Of a stretch of 64,000 bases of DNA, positions 15,917-25,700 are shown piece by piece. Within the stretch, counting starts at the first letter, position 1. Every line of letters begins with the position of its first letter. The stretch is taken from contig JACKEJ010000009.1 of the NCBI GenBank assembly GCA_020633055.1, positions 124,001-188,000 of the forward strand, read 5' to 3'. Origin of the DNA: Sandaracinaceae bacterium. GTDB taxonomy: Bacteria; Myxococcota_A; Polyangia; Polyangiales; Houyiibacteriaceae. Under the pieces are notes generated by a model. That model was not told the DNA's origin. It did no database searches and saw only the letters and a list, made by a program, of their open reading frames with translations. The position numbers and the translations under genes are program-made.

Positions 15917-18900
15917 ATGACCAAGAACAACTCGTGTCCCATCGCGATCGTCGGCGTCAGCTCGCTGATGCCCGGTTCCATCAGCGCCGACGGCTTCTGG
16001 CGTGACATCCTCTCGGGGAAGGACCTCATCACCGACGTGCCCGCGTCGCACTGGCTGATCGAGGACTACTACGATCCCGACCCCAGCAAGCCGGACAAGA
16101 CCTACGCCAAGCGCGGCGCGTTCCTCCCGGACGTCGACTTCGACCCGATGGCGTGGGGTGTGCCGCCCAACATCGTGCCGGCCACGGACACCAACCAGCT
16201 GCTGGCGCTCATCGTGGCCAAGCAGGTGCTGGAGGATGCCGCCCGCGGGCAGTTCCAGGACATGGACCGCGAGAAGATGAGCATCATGCTCGGCGTCACC
16301 TCGGCGCAGGAGCTGCTCGGCTCGATGGTCAGCCGCTTGCAGCGGCCTGTGTGGGTCAAGGCGCTGCGCGAGGCGGGCCTGCCCGAGAGCAAGGTCGACG
16401 ACGTGTGCGCGCGCATCTCGGCGGAGTACACGCCGTGGCAGGAGAGCACCTTCCCGGGCGTGTTGGGCAACGTCGTGGCGGGGCGCATCGCGAACCGCTT
16501 GGACCTGCACGGCACCAACTGCGTCACCGACGCGGCCTGCGCCAGCACGTTCTCGGCGCTCTCGATGGCGGTCAACGAGCTGCGCCTCGGCGACAGCGAC
16601 CTCGCCATCGCGGGCGGCGCCGACACGATGAACGACATCTTCATGTACATGTGCTTCAGCAAGACCCCCGCGCTGAGCCCGTCGGGAGACTGTCGCCCGT
16701 TCTCGGACCAGGCCGACGGCACCATGCTGGGCGAGGGCATCGCGATGGTGGCGCTCAAGCGCCTGTCCGACGCCGAGCGTGATGGCGACCGCGTGTACGC
16801 CGTGATCACGGGCGTGGGCACGTCCAGCGACGGCCGCAGCAAGAGCGTCTACGCGCCCGTCCCCGAGGGGCAGGCCCGCGCGCTGCGTCGCGCGTACGAG
16901 CTGGCGGGCTACGGCCCCGAGACAGTCGAGCTGGTGGAGGCGCACGGCACGGGCACCAAGGCGGGTGACGCGGCCGAGTTCGGCGGCCTCGACATCGTCT
17001 GGAACGAGTCGGGCCGCGAGGACCGGCAGTGGTGCGCGCTCGGCTCGGTGAAGTCGCAGATCGGTCACACCAAGGCGGCGGCGGGCGCGGCGGGGCTGGT
17101 CAAGGCCGTGCTGGCGCTGCACCACAAGGTGCTGCCCCCCACCACCAAGGTGGACGCGCCCAACCCCAAGCTGAAGCTCGAGGAGAGCGCCTTCTACCTG
17201 CCCACCAAGGCGCGGCCCTGGGTGCGCGGCAGCGACCACCCGCGGCGCGCGTCGGTCAGCTCCTTCGGCTTCGGCGGTAGCAACTTCCACGTTGCGATGG
17301 AGGAGTACACCGGGCCCAGCGCGCGTCAGGATCGCACGCGCGCGTTCGGGAGCGAGCTGGTGGTCGTGACGGGCGCGAGCGCAGCCGACGTGGCCGCGAA
17401 GTGCCGCGCGCTCGCGGCCGAGGTCGCGGCGTGCACGGACCCCGGGCTGTTGCCGTTCTTGGCGCAGGCGTCGCAGCAGGCGTTCGACGCCGCGCAGGCG
17501 GCCAGCGGCGCGCGCGTCGCGGTCGTGGCCAAGAGCGAGGCAGACCTCGCCGCCAAGCTCACCAAGGCCGCGGACCTGGCCGACAAGGGCGCGCCAGCGG
17601 ACCTGCCGGGCGGCGTGTCGTTCGGCGTCGGGGCGCATCAGGGTGACGTCGCGTTCTTGTTCCCCGGTCAGGGCAGCCAGTACATCGAGATGGGCCGCGA
17701 GCAGGCCCTCGCGTTCGACGAGGTACGCAGTGCGTGGGACACCGCCGCGTCGCTCTCGCTGGCGAACGAGGCGCTGCACCACGTGGTCTTCCCGCGCACG
17801 CAGTTCACGGCGGACGAGCAACAGGCTGCGGCCGCAAAGCTGACCGCCACCGAGTGGGCCCAGCCCGCGATCGGCACGCACAGCCTGGGTCTCCTGCGCC
17901 TGCTCCGTGCGCTCGGCGTGACGCCCGCGGCGGTGGGCGGCCACAGCTTCGGTGAGGTCATGGCGCTGGCGGCGGCCGGGGCCATCTCCGACGAGGACGC
18001 GCTGCGCGTCGCCCGCAAGCGTGGCGAGCTCATGCGTGACGCGGCGCAGACGCCGGGGTCCATGCTGGCTGTCACGGCGACGGTCGAGGTGCTGCGCGAG
18101 AAGCTCGCCGCGTACGGCGAAGACGTCGTCGTGGCCAACCACAACGCGCCCGAGCAGGTGGTGCTCTCCGGTCCGACGGCCGCGGTGGACGCGGTCGAGG
18201 CGAAGCTCAAGGCGGACGGACTGCGCGCCACGCGTCTGAGCGTCGCCACGGCCTTCCACAGCAAGGTCGTGTCGGCCTCCACCGTGCCGTTCAAGGCGTT
18301 CCTCGCGGACGTGGCGTTCGGTGCGCCAAGCGTTCCCGTGTACGCCAACTCCGAGGCCGCCCCCTACCCCGCCGAGGCGGGCGCCGCGCGCGCCATCCTC
18401 GGGCAGCAGATCGCGGAGCCCGTGCGCTTCGTCGAGCAGGTGCGCGCCATGCACGCCGCGGGCTGCCGCACCTTCGTCGAGGTCGGCCCGGGCTCGGTGT
18501 TGACCGGCCTCGTGGGCCGCATCCTCGGCGACGTGCCGCACGCCGCGTTCGCGCTGGACCGCAAGGGCAAGGACGGCGAAGAGGCGCTCTTCGTGGGCCT
18601 CGCGAAGCTCGTCGCGGCGGGCGTGTCGCTGTCGCTCGCACCGCTGTCCCTGGGCCTGCGTGTCAGCGAGGACCCGCGTGCGCGCACCAAGCCCAAGATG
18701 GCGCTCAAGCTCAACGGCTCGAACTACGACAAGCCGTACCCGCCCCCGGGCGGCGCAGCGGCGCTGCCCAAGCCCAACCCCGAGGTCGCGCTCGTGGTGA
18801 GCCGCCCAGCGCCCGTCGCGGCGGTCCCTGCGGCCGCGCGCCCAGCTCCCAGCGTGACGACGCCCAGCGTGACGCCCGCCGTGAGCACCCAGGCGCCAGT

Positions 18901-21900
18901 GCGCGCGGCTGCGCCCGCTCCAGCCCCGGCACCTGCCCAGCCGGCTCCCGTCGTCGCCGCGCCGGCTCCCGTCGTCTCCGCGCCGGCGCCCGTCGTCGCC
19001 GCGCCCGCGGCCCTGCCCGCGAGCCCCGCACAGCCGGTGTTCGCGCCCGCTGCACCGAACACGGATTGGCTCGCCGCCTACGCGGCCATCCAGCAGCAGA
19101 CCGCCGAGGCGCACGCCGCGTTCGCGACGGCCATGTCGCAGTCGCACGCGGCGTTCCTCCAGTCGGCGCAGAGCTCCGTGTTCGGGATGACCACGCTGGC
19201 CAGCGTGCCCGTCGCTGCCTCCGTCGCGCCGGCGATGCACGTGACGCCTGCGACGCCCGTTGCTTACGCGCCTGCGACCGTGCCCACGGCGGTGCCCGCC
19301 CCCACGCCTGCGCCCACTGTGGTTGCAGCGCCCGCCCCGGCGCACGTACCCCCGGCGGCTCCTGCGCCCGTCGCGGCCCAACCCGCGGCACCCGTCGTCG
19401 CCGCGCCCACCCCCGTGGCGAAGCCGGCAGCTCCGGCGCCCAGCGCGCCCGTTGCGGCCCCGACCGCGCCGGCGGCCGCCAAGGCCCCGGCCAAGACGGG
19501 TCCCAATCTGCACGCCCTCATGCTGCAGGTGGTCGCGGACAAGACTGGGTACCCCGAAGAGATGCTGGGGCTCGAGATGGATCTCGAGGCCGATCTCGGT
19601 GTCGACTCGATCAAGCGGGTCGAGATCCTCAGCACCATGCGCGAGCGTGAGCCGGGTCTGCCGGACGTGGACGCCGGCGAGATGGCGAAGCTGCGTACGC
19701 TGGGCGAGATCGTCGCGTACATGGGCGCAACGCTCCCGGCCGCCGGCGCGCCAGCGGCAGCCTCCGCGCCGTCCCCGGTGGCTGCGGTTGCGGCTGCAGC
19801 GCCCGGCCGCGACTTGCAGGCGTTGATGCTGCAGGTGGTGGCGGACAAGACGGGCTACCCAACGGAGATGTTGGGGCTCGAGATGGACCTCGAAGCGGAC
19901 CTCGGGGTGGACTCGATCAAGCGGGTCGAGATCCTGAGCACGATGCGCGAGCGTGAGCCGGGTCTGCCCGACGTGGACGCCGGTGAGATGGCGAAGCTGC
20001 GCACGCTGGGCGAGATCGTCGCGTACATGGGCGCCAGCCTGCCTGTTGCGCCGGCTGCTGCGACGCCTGTGGCGGCCGCGCCGACCGCGCCTGCGGCTCC
20101 GGGTCGCGACCTGCACGCGCTGATGCTGCAGGTGGTGGCGGAGAAGACGGGCTACCCGACGGAGATGCTCGGGCTCGAGATGGATCTCGAGGCGGACCTG
20201 GGCGTCGACTCGATCAAGCGGGTCGAGATCCTGAGCACCATGCGCGAGCGCGAGCCCGGCCTGCCCGACGTGGACGCGGGCGAGATGGCGAAGCTGCGCA
20301 CGCTGGGCGAGATCGTCGCGTACATGAACGGCGGAAACACCAGCGGCCCCAGCGCGGCCCCGACCGCAGCGCCCACGGCGCCGACCCCCACGGCGTCGAC
20401 GGCGTCCCAGGTGGGTCGCTTTCCGCTCCGCCTGGTGAGCGCGCCGGCCCTCGGCTTCGCGCTTCCGGGGCTCCATCGCGTGCAGTCGCTCGCCATCACC
20501 TCCGATGGAACGGGTCTCGCCGAGGCCCTCGCGGCGTCGCTCGGCGCGCAAGGGGTCCGCGCTCATGCGGTGGCTGACGTGAGCGCCCTCGGACCGGACG
20601 TGGACGGTGTGGTGTTCCTCGGCGGGCTCGCGGACGTGACCGACATCGACGCCGCGCTCCGTGTGCAGCGCGAGGCGTTCCTGGCGGCCAAGCAGCTCGC
20701 GCCCCGCGCCAACCAGGGGCCGGTCGTGTTCGTGACCGTCCAGGACACGGGCGGCGACTTTGGCCTCGCGGGCTCGACCCGCGCCTGGCTCGGGGGCCTG
20801 CCCGGCCTCGTGAAGACGGCCGCGCTCGAGTGGCCGCAGGTCGGCGCCCGCGCGATCGACGTGGACCGGGGCGACCTCGACGTGCCCCAGCTCGCGTCGC
20901 TCCTGAGCGACGAGCTGCTGAGCGGTGGCCTCGAGTTGGAGGTGGCGCTCAGCCCCGCCGGCAGCGAGCGTCGTCGCACGCTCGAGAGCTACCGCGAGGA
21001 ACTCGCGCGCGACGCCGACCCCGCACCGCGTCTCGGGCCCACCGACGTGGTGCTCGCGTCGGGCGGCGCACGCGGCGTCACGGCACGCACGCTGGTCGCG
21101 CTGGCGCAGAAGACCTGCGCGCGCTTCGTGCTGCTCGGGCGCAGTCCCCTCGACCCCGAGCCCGCCTGCGTGCACGGCCTCACGGCCGACGCAGAGCTCA
21201 AGCGCGCCCTGCTCGGCGACGCGAAGGCGCGCGGTGAGGCCATCACCCCCCAGGCGCTCGGCCAGCGCGTGTCCGCCATCCGCGGCGCGCGCGAGGTGCA
21301 GCAGACCCTGGCCGACATCGAGGCCGCCGGCGGCCTTGCCCGCTACGTCCCGGTCGACGTCCTGGACGAGGCCGGCATCGCCCAGGCCCTCGAGGCCGTT
21401 CGCGCCGACTGGGGCCCCGTCACGGCGGTCGTCCACGGCGCGGGTCTGCTCGCCGACAAGCGCATCGAAGACAAGACGGTCGAGCAGTTCGAGCGTGTCT
21501 TCCGCACCAAGGTGGACGGCCTGCGCGTGCTCCTGAGCGCCACCCGCCGCGACCCGCTCAAGGCGCTCGTGATGTTCTCGTCGGTGGCCGGCCGCTGCGG
21601 CAACCAGGGGCAGTGCGACTACGCCATGGCCAACGAGACGCTCAACAAGGTGGCCGCGCTCGAGAAGCTCCGCCGCGGCGACGCGCTGAGCGTGAAGTCG
21701 CTCAACTGGGGCCCGTGGGAGGGCGGCATGGTCACGCCCGAGCTCAAGGCCCACTTCGACGCGCTCGGCGTGCCGCTCATCCCGCTCGAGGTCGGTGCCG
21801 CCATGCTGGTGGACGAGCTGCGCCTCAGCACCCCCACCGACAACGTCGAGATCGTCCTCGGCGGTCAGCCGCGGCCCGAGTCGCTGCTCGAGCCGGGTAG

Positions 21901-22699
21901 CTCCGAGCAGGATCGCGTGTTCGACCTGCGGGTCCACCGCTCGACCCACGCCTACCTCGACCACCACCGCGTGAAGGGCAACGCGGTGGTCCCCGTGGTG
22001 CTCGTGCTGGAGTGGTTCGCGCGGGCTGCGCGTGCGGTCTGTCCAGAGCTCGTGTTCGCGGGTTGCCGCGACGTGAAGGTGCTGAAGGGCATCACGCTGC
22101 CGGGCTTCGACGGCCCGGGCGACCGCTTCGAGGTGCACGCGCGCAAGCTCAGCAACGGCGCGGGTGCGCTCTACGCGCTCGAGCTGCGCTCGGCTTTGGG
22201 GACGCGCCACTACAGCGCCACGGCGGTGCTTGAGCCGCAGCGCCCCACGCCCACGCCGCTCAAGGCGCCCCCGCAGGGTCTCGGCCCCATCCGCGCCAGC
22301 GTCTACTCGGAGGACGGCAGCGGCGTGCTCTTCCACGGCGAGGACTTCCGCGTGGTGCGCGACGTCCAGGTCGGCACCGACGGTCTCTCCGCGTCCCTCG
22401 TGGGCACGCACGAGAAGGCCTGGCGCCCCGACGCGTGGCAGACCGACCCGGCGCTGCTCGACGGCGGCCTGCAGCTCGCGCTGCTGTGGACGGAGCACGC
22501 CCTCGGGCGTGCCTCGCTCCCGACCGGCCTCGGCGCGCTCCACGTCTACAAGCCCGGCGCCCCCGCGGGTGAGCTGCGGGCCACGCTGCACGCGCGCTCG
22601 GCGACGGACGCCCGCGCGGTGACCGACGTCTCGTTCGTCGACGCGGGGGGCGAGCTGGTCGCCTCCCTCGAGGGCGTCGAGACGCACGTGCTCCCCTGA
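15917..22699 (+). CDS. pfa2: PUFA synthase subunit Pfa2: KS-MAT-ACP-ACP-ACP-KR-DH
   Basis: A 2260-residue PfaA-type megasynthase from ATG 15917; GTG 15908, overlapping the pfa1 stop, is an alternative. Domains in order: ketosynthase with C208, H343 and H384; malonyl-CoA acyltransferase with GQGSQ (~583) and GHSFGE nucleophile S677; a Pro/Ala linker and the conserved TDWLAAYAAIQQQTAEAHAAF segment; three ACPs with phosphopantetheine sites in LGVDSIKRVE at S1231, S1333 and S1432; ketoreductase with GGARGVT (~1716) and Y1902; and a PKS-type dehydratase with HRVKGNAVVP (H2017) and DGGLQ (D2182). All catalytic residues checked are intact. It extends the chain with malonyl units and performs ketoreduction and dehydration. 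A phosphopantetheinyl transferase is needed but is not in the window. Confidence 0.93.
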   Translation: MTKNNSCPIAIVGVSSLMPGSISADGFWRDILSGKDLITDVPASHWLIEDYYDPDPSKPDKTYAKRGAFLPDVDFDPMAWGVPPNIVPATDTNQLLALIVAKQVLEDAARGQFQDMDREKMSIMLGVTSAQELLGSMVSRLQRPVWVKALREAGLPESKVDDVCARISAEYTPWQESTFPGVLGNVVAGRIANRLDLHGTNCVTDAACASTFSALSMAVNELRLGDSDLAIAGGADTMNDIFMYMCFSKTPALSPSGDCRPFSDQADGTMLGEGIAMVALKRLSDAERDGDRVYAVITGVGTSSDGRSKSVYAPVPEGQARALRRAYELAGYGPETVELVEAHGTGTKAGDAAEFGGLDIVWNESGREDRQWCALGSVKSQIGHTKAAAGAAGLVKAVLALHHKVLPPTTKVDAPNPKLKLEESAFYLPTKARPWVRGSDHPRRASVSSFGFGGSNFHVAMEEYTGPSARQDRTRAFGSELVVVTGASAADVAAKCRALAAEVAACTDPGLLPFLAQASQQAFDAAQAASGARVAVVAKSEADLAAKLTKAADLADKGAPADLPGGVSFGVGAHQGDVAFLFPGQGSQYIEMGREQALAFDEVRSAWDTAASLSLANEALHHVVFPRTQFTADEQQAAAAKLTATEWAQPAIGTHSLGLLRLLRALGVTPAAVGGHSFGEVMALAAAGAISDEDALRVARKRGELMRDAAQTPGSMLAVTATVEVLREKLAAYGEDVVVANHNAPEQVVLSGPTAAVDAVEAKLKADGLRATRLSVATAFHSKVVSASTVPFKAFLADVAFGAPSVPVYANSEAAPYPAEAGAARAILGQQIAEPVRFVEQVRAMHAAGCRTFVEVGPGSVLTGLVGRILGDVPHAAFALDRKGKDGEEALFVGLAKLVAAGVSLSLAPLSLGLRVSEDPRARTKPKMALKLNGSNYDKPYPPPGGAAALPKPNPEVALVVSRPAPVAAVPAAARPAPSVTTPSVTPAVSTQAPVRAAAPAPAPAPAQPAPVVAAPAPVVSAPAPVVAAPAALPASPAQPVFAPAAPNTDWLAAYAAIQQQTAEAHAAFATAMSQSHAAFLQSAQSSVFGMTTLASVPVAASVAPAMHVTPATPVAYAPATVPTAVPAPTPAPTVVAAPAPAHVPPAAPAPVAAQPAAPVVAAPTPVAKPAAPAPSAPVAAPTAPAAAKAPAKTGPNLHALMLQVVADKTGYPEEMLGLEMDLEADLGVDSIKRVEILSTMREREPGLPDVDAGEMAKLRTLGEIVAYMGATLPAAGAPAAASAPSPVAAVAAAAPGRDLQALMLQVVADKTGYPTEMLGLEMDLEADLGVDSIKRVEILSTMREREPGLPDVDAGEMAKLRTLGEIVAYMGASLPVAPAAATPVAAAPTAPAAPGRDLHALMLQVVAEKTGYPTEMLGLEMDLEADLGVDSIKRVEILSTMREREPGLPDVDAGEMAKLRTLGEIVAYMNGGNTSGPSAAPTAAPTAPTPTASTASQVGRFPLRLVSAPALGFALPGLHRVQSLAITSDGTGLAEALAASLGAQGVRAHAVADVSALGPDVDGVVFLGGLADVTDIDAALRVQREAFLAAKQLAPRANQGPVVFVTVQDTGGDFGLAGSTRAWLGGLPGLVKTAALEWPQVGARAIDVDRGDLDVPQLASLLSDELLSGGLELEVALSPAGSERRRTLESYREELARDADPAPRLGPTDVVLASGGARGVTARTLVALAQKTCARFVLLGRSPLDPEPACVHGLTADAELKRALLGDAKARGEAITPQALGQRVSAIRGAREVQQTLADIEAAGGLARYVPVDVLDEAGIAQALEAVRADWGPVTAVVHGAGLLADKRIEDKTVEQFERVFRTKVDGLRVLLSATRRDPLKALVMFSSVAGRCGNQGQCDYAMANETLNKVAALEKLRRGDALSVKSLNWGPWEGGMVTPELKAHFDALGVPLIPLEVGAAMLVDELRLSTPTDNVEIVLGGQPRPESLLEPGSSEQDRVFDLRVHRSTHAYLDHHRVKGNAVVPVVLVLEWFARAARAVCPELVFAGCRDVKVLKGITLPGFDGPGDRFEVHARKLSNGAGALYALELRSALGTRHYSATAVLEPQRPTPTPLKAPPQGLGPIRASVYSEDGSGVLFHGEDFRVVRDVQVGTDGLSASLVGTHEKAWRPDAWQTDPALLDGGLQLALLWTEHALGRASLPTGLGALHVYKPGAPAGELRATLHARSATDARAVTDVSFVDAGGELVASLEGVETHVLP
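19510..20330 (+). repeat. Three tandem near-identical ACP modules within pfa2
   Basis: Three copies of a ~70-residue carrier domain are joined by Pro/Ala linkers. Active serines are spaced 102 and 99 residues apart. DNA identity between copies is very high, with mainly third-position changes, which suggests recent duplication or ongoing homogenisation. The number of ACPs in such proteins correlates with product yield in other PUFA synthases. Confidence 0.9.
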
Positions 22700-22740
22700 G
22701 CGGCGCGGTGCGCCCGTCTCACCCACGAGGTCAAGGCTCC

Positions 22741-25700
22741 ATGCCGTTCTCTCCCATCGCCATCGTCGGGCAGTCCTGCGTACTGCCCGGCGCGCTCGAC
22801 CCGAACAGCCTGATCGAGGCCGTGCTGGAAGGGCGCGACCTCCTCTCGCGCGCACCCGCGGGGCGCTGGGAGCTGGCCCCCGAGCGCGCGCTGGTCGTGC
22901 CTGGTGGCTCCACGGCGGACCGAGCGTATTCGGATCGCGGCGGCTACGTGAGCGGCTTCGAGCAGCGCTTCGACCCGACGGGATTCGCGCTGTCACCGCA
23001 AGCGCTGCAGGGGCTCGACCCGCTCTACCTGTGGGTGCTGCACACGGCGCGGGAAGCACTCCGTAGCGCCCAGGTGGCGGGCGAGTCTCAGGCGCGCACG
23101 GGCGCCATCTTCGGCAACCTCTCGTTCCCGAGCGACGCCATGTCGCGCTTCGTCGAGCAGCAGCACTTCCCGGAGCTCACGGCCGCGGTCGGGCGCGCAC
23201 CCGTAGACGCACGCAACCGCTTCATGAGCGGTCTGCCGGCGCACCTCTTGGCGCAGGCGCTCGGGCTGGGCGTGGAGGCGTTTGCGCTCGACGCTGCCTG
23301 CGCCTCGTCGCTCTACGCCATCAAGCTGGCCTGTGACGCGCTGCACGACGGTCGCGCCGACCGCATGTTGGCGGGCGCCGTCAACCGCGCCGACGACCTC
23401 TTCATCCACGTGGGCTTCACGGCGCTGGGCGCGCAGAGCCCCACCGGCCAGAGCCGCCCCTTCCATGCGCAGGCCGATGGGCTCGTGCCGGGCGAGGGCG
23501 CGGCGTTCGTCGTGCTCGAGCGCCTCGAGGACGCGCTCGCGCACGGCCGTCCCATCCTCGGCATCATCCGTGGCGCAGGCCTGTCCAACGACGGGCGCGG
23601 GCGCGGCATGCTGGCGCCCAGCTCCGAAGGGCAAGTGCGCGCCATGCGGACGGCCTACGAGGGCGCGGGTATCGACCCGCGGCAGGTGCAGTACGTCGAG
23701 TGCCACGCCACCGGCACCAAGGTGGGTGACGCGACCGAGATCGCGAGCATGTCCGAGATCTTCGCGGGCGCTGCGCGCGTGGGCATCGGCTCGCTCAAGG
23801 CCAACACCGGGCACCTCATCACGGTCGCGGGCGTCGCCGGCGTCATCAAGGTGGTCGAGGCCATGCGGCGCGGCGAGCTCCCGCCTACGCCCCACGTGGA
23901 CGAGCCGCACCCGGCGCTGGGGGGCACGCCCTTCGCCGTGCTCGCGCGCCGGGAGCCGTGGCACGCCAACGGGCCGCGCCTCGCTGGCGTGAGCGCGTTC
24001 GGCTTCGGGGGCAACAACGCGCACGTCATCGTCGAGGAGTTCCGCCCCGCCGAGGCGCAGGCGCTGCTCCGGCAGGTGGTGCGTCCCGCGCCTTCTCGTG
24101 ACCCACTCGCACTGGTCGCGTTGGGAGCGCGCGTCGGTGACGGAACGTCCGCGGCCGACCTGGCCTCCGACGTCGAAGCGCGCCGACCTCGTCGTTCCCG
24201 TGCCGAGGAAGTCTGCATCGGGCTCGCGGGCCTGCGCACGCCCCCCCGGGATCTCGAAGCCACGCTCGCCCAGCAGACCCTGCTGCTCGCGGCGGCACGC
24301 GAGGCCTGGTCGCACGTCGAAGCGCACGTGTCCGACGCCACCCGGGTGGGCGTGCTGATCGGCTGCCAGTGCGACGCCGAGGTCGCGCGCTATGGGGCGC
24401 GTTGGCGCATGGCGGAGTGGGGCGCTGCCCTCGGCTGGTCGGCCGAGCGCGTGCACGCTGCGCAAGAGTCCATCACGCCGGTGCTCGAGGCTGCCGGCGT
24501 GCTCGGCACCATGCCCAACATCCCAGCCAACCGCCTGAGCGGACAGCTCGACGCCCGCGGTCCCGGCTTCGCCCTCAGCGCCGAGGAACTCTCGGGCATC
24601 CGAGCCCTCGAGGTGGGCGCTCGCATGCTGCGAGCCGGCGAGCTGGACCTGGCCCTCGTGGGCGCGGTGGACCTCAGCCACGAGCCCGTGCACGAAGCTG
24701 CGCTCGCTGCGGTGAGCGGACAGGCGCACGCGGCGGGTGACGCGGCCGTCGTCGTGGCGCTGATGCGAGAGGCTGACGCTCGCGCTGCCGGGCTGCCCAT
24801 CGTCGCGCGGCTCGACGTGCACACCGCATCTCCCGTCGCGGAGCTCGACGCCCCGCGCGCTCACCCGCTCTTCGGGCACGCGCACGCCGCGCAGGGGTTG
24901 CTCGACGTCGCCGTCGCAGCGCTGCACGCGCGCGCCACCGGTCGCGCCGGTGACGTCTCCCTCACCGCGCTCCTGGGAGCCTCCGCGCGCGTTCACGTCG
25001 CTCCGGGAGACGCCGCCGACGCCACCGCCGCGGCCCTCGTCCCTCCGCCCGTCTCCGGCCCTCAGCTCACGCTGCGCGCTCACCTCCCGAGCATTCCTCG
25101 GCTGCTCCCCGACCCCGCCGCCCCCTCGCGAGCGAAGGACTCCGCCATGCAGAACATGTCCAAAGCGCCTCCCTTGCCCAGCGTCTCCGCGCCGGCTCCG
25201 CGACCGCTCAGCGTCGCCCCCGTGGCCCAGGCTCCTGTGGCCGCGAGTCCCGCCCCAGCTCCCGTTCCGGCCGCGCCGGTGACCGTGGTTCCGACGCATG
25301 CGGGACCCGGTCATGCGGCTCCGAGCGCCGTGGTCTCGAGTCACGCGGCCTCCGTTCCCGTCCCGGCCGCTCACGTGCCTCCGAGCCCCGTCGCGCAGGT
25401 CTTCGCGTCGCAGCCCGCGCCCGCGGCGTTCGCCCAGCCTGGCGCTTCGCAGGTCGGCTTGTTCGCGGCGCACCCGCAGCACGTGGCCGCCATCCACCAG
25501 CAGTTCGTCGCGCAGCAGGCCGCGCTGCATCAGCAGTTCCTCGCGCTTCGGCAGCACGCGCTGGTCGGGCTCGTGCAGGCGGGCTTCGTCCCAGGCGCAC
25601 AGGCACCCGTGCAAGCCTGGCCGCCCGCGCCGGTCGCCAGTCCGGCTCTCGCTCATCCGGTCTCGCAGGCCGCCGCGCCCGCACCCGCGCAGACCCCCGC

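Noticed and set aside
15854..23059. 2401-codon open frame on the minus strand opposite pfa2
   Set aside because: A codon-usage shadow of a GC-rich gene; its translation is Arg/His/Gly-rich with no domain, and the + strand has full PUFA synthase motifs.
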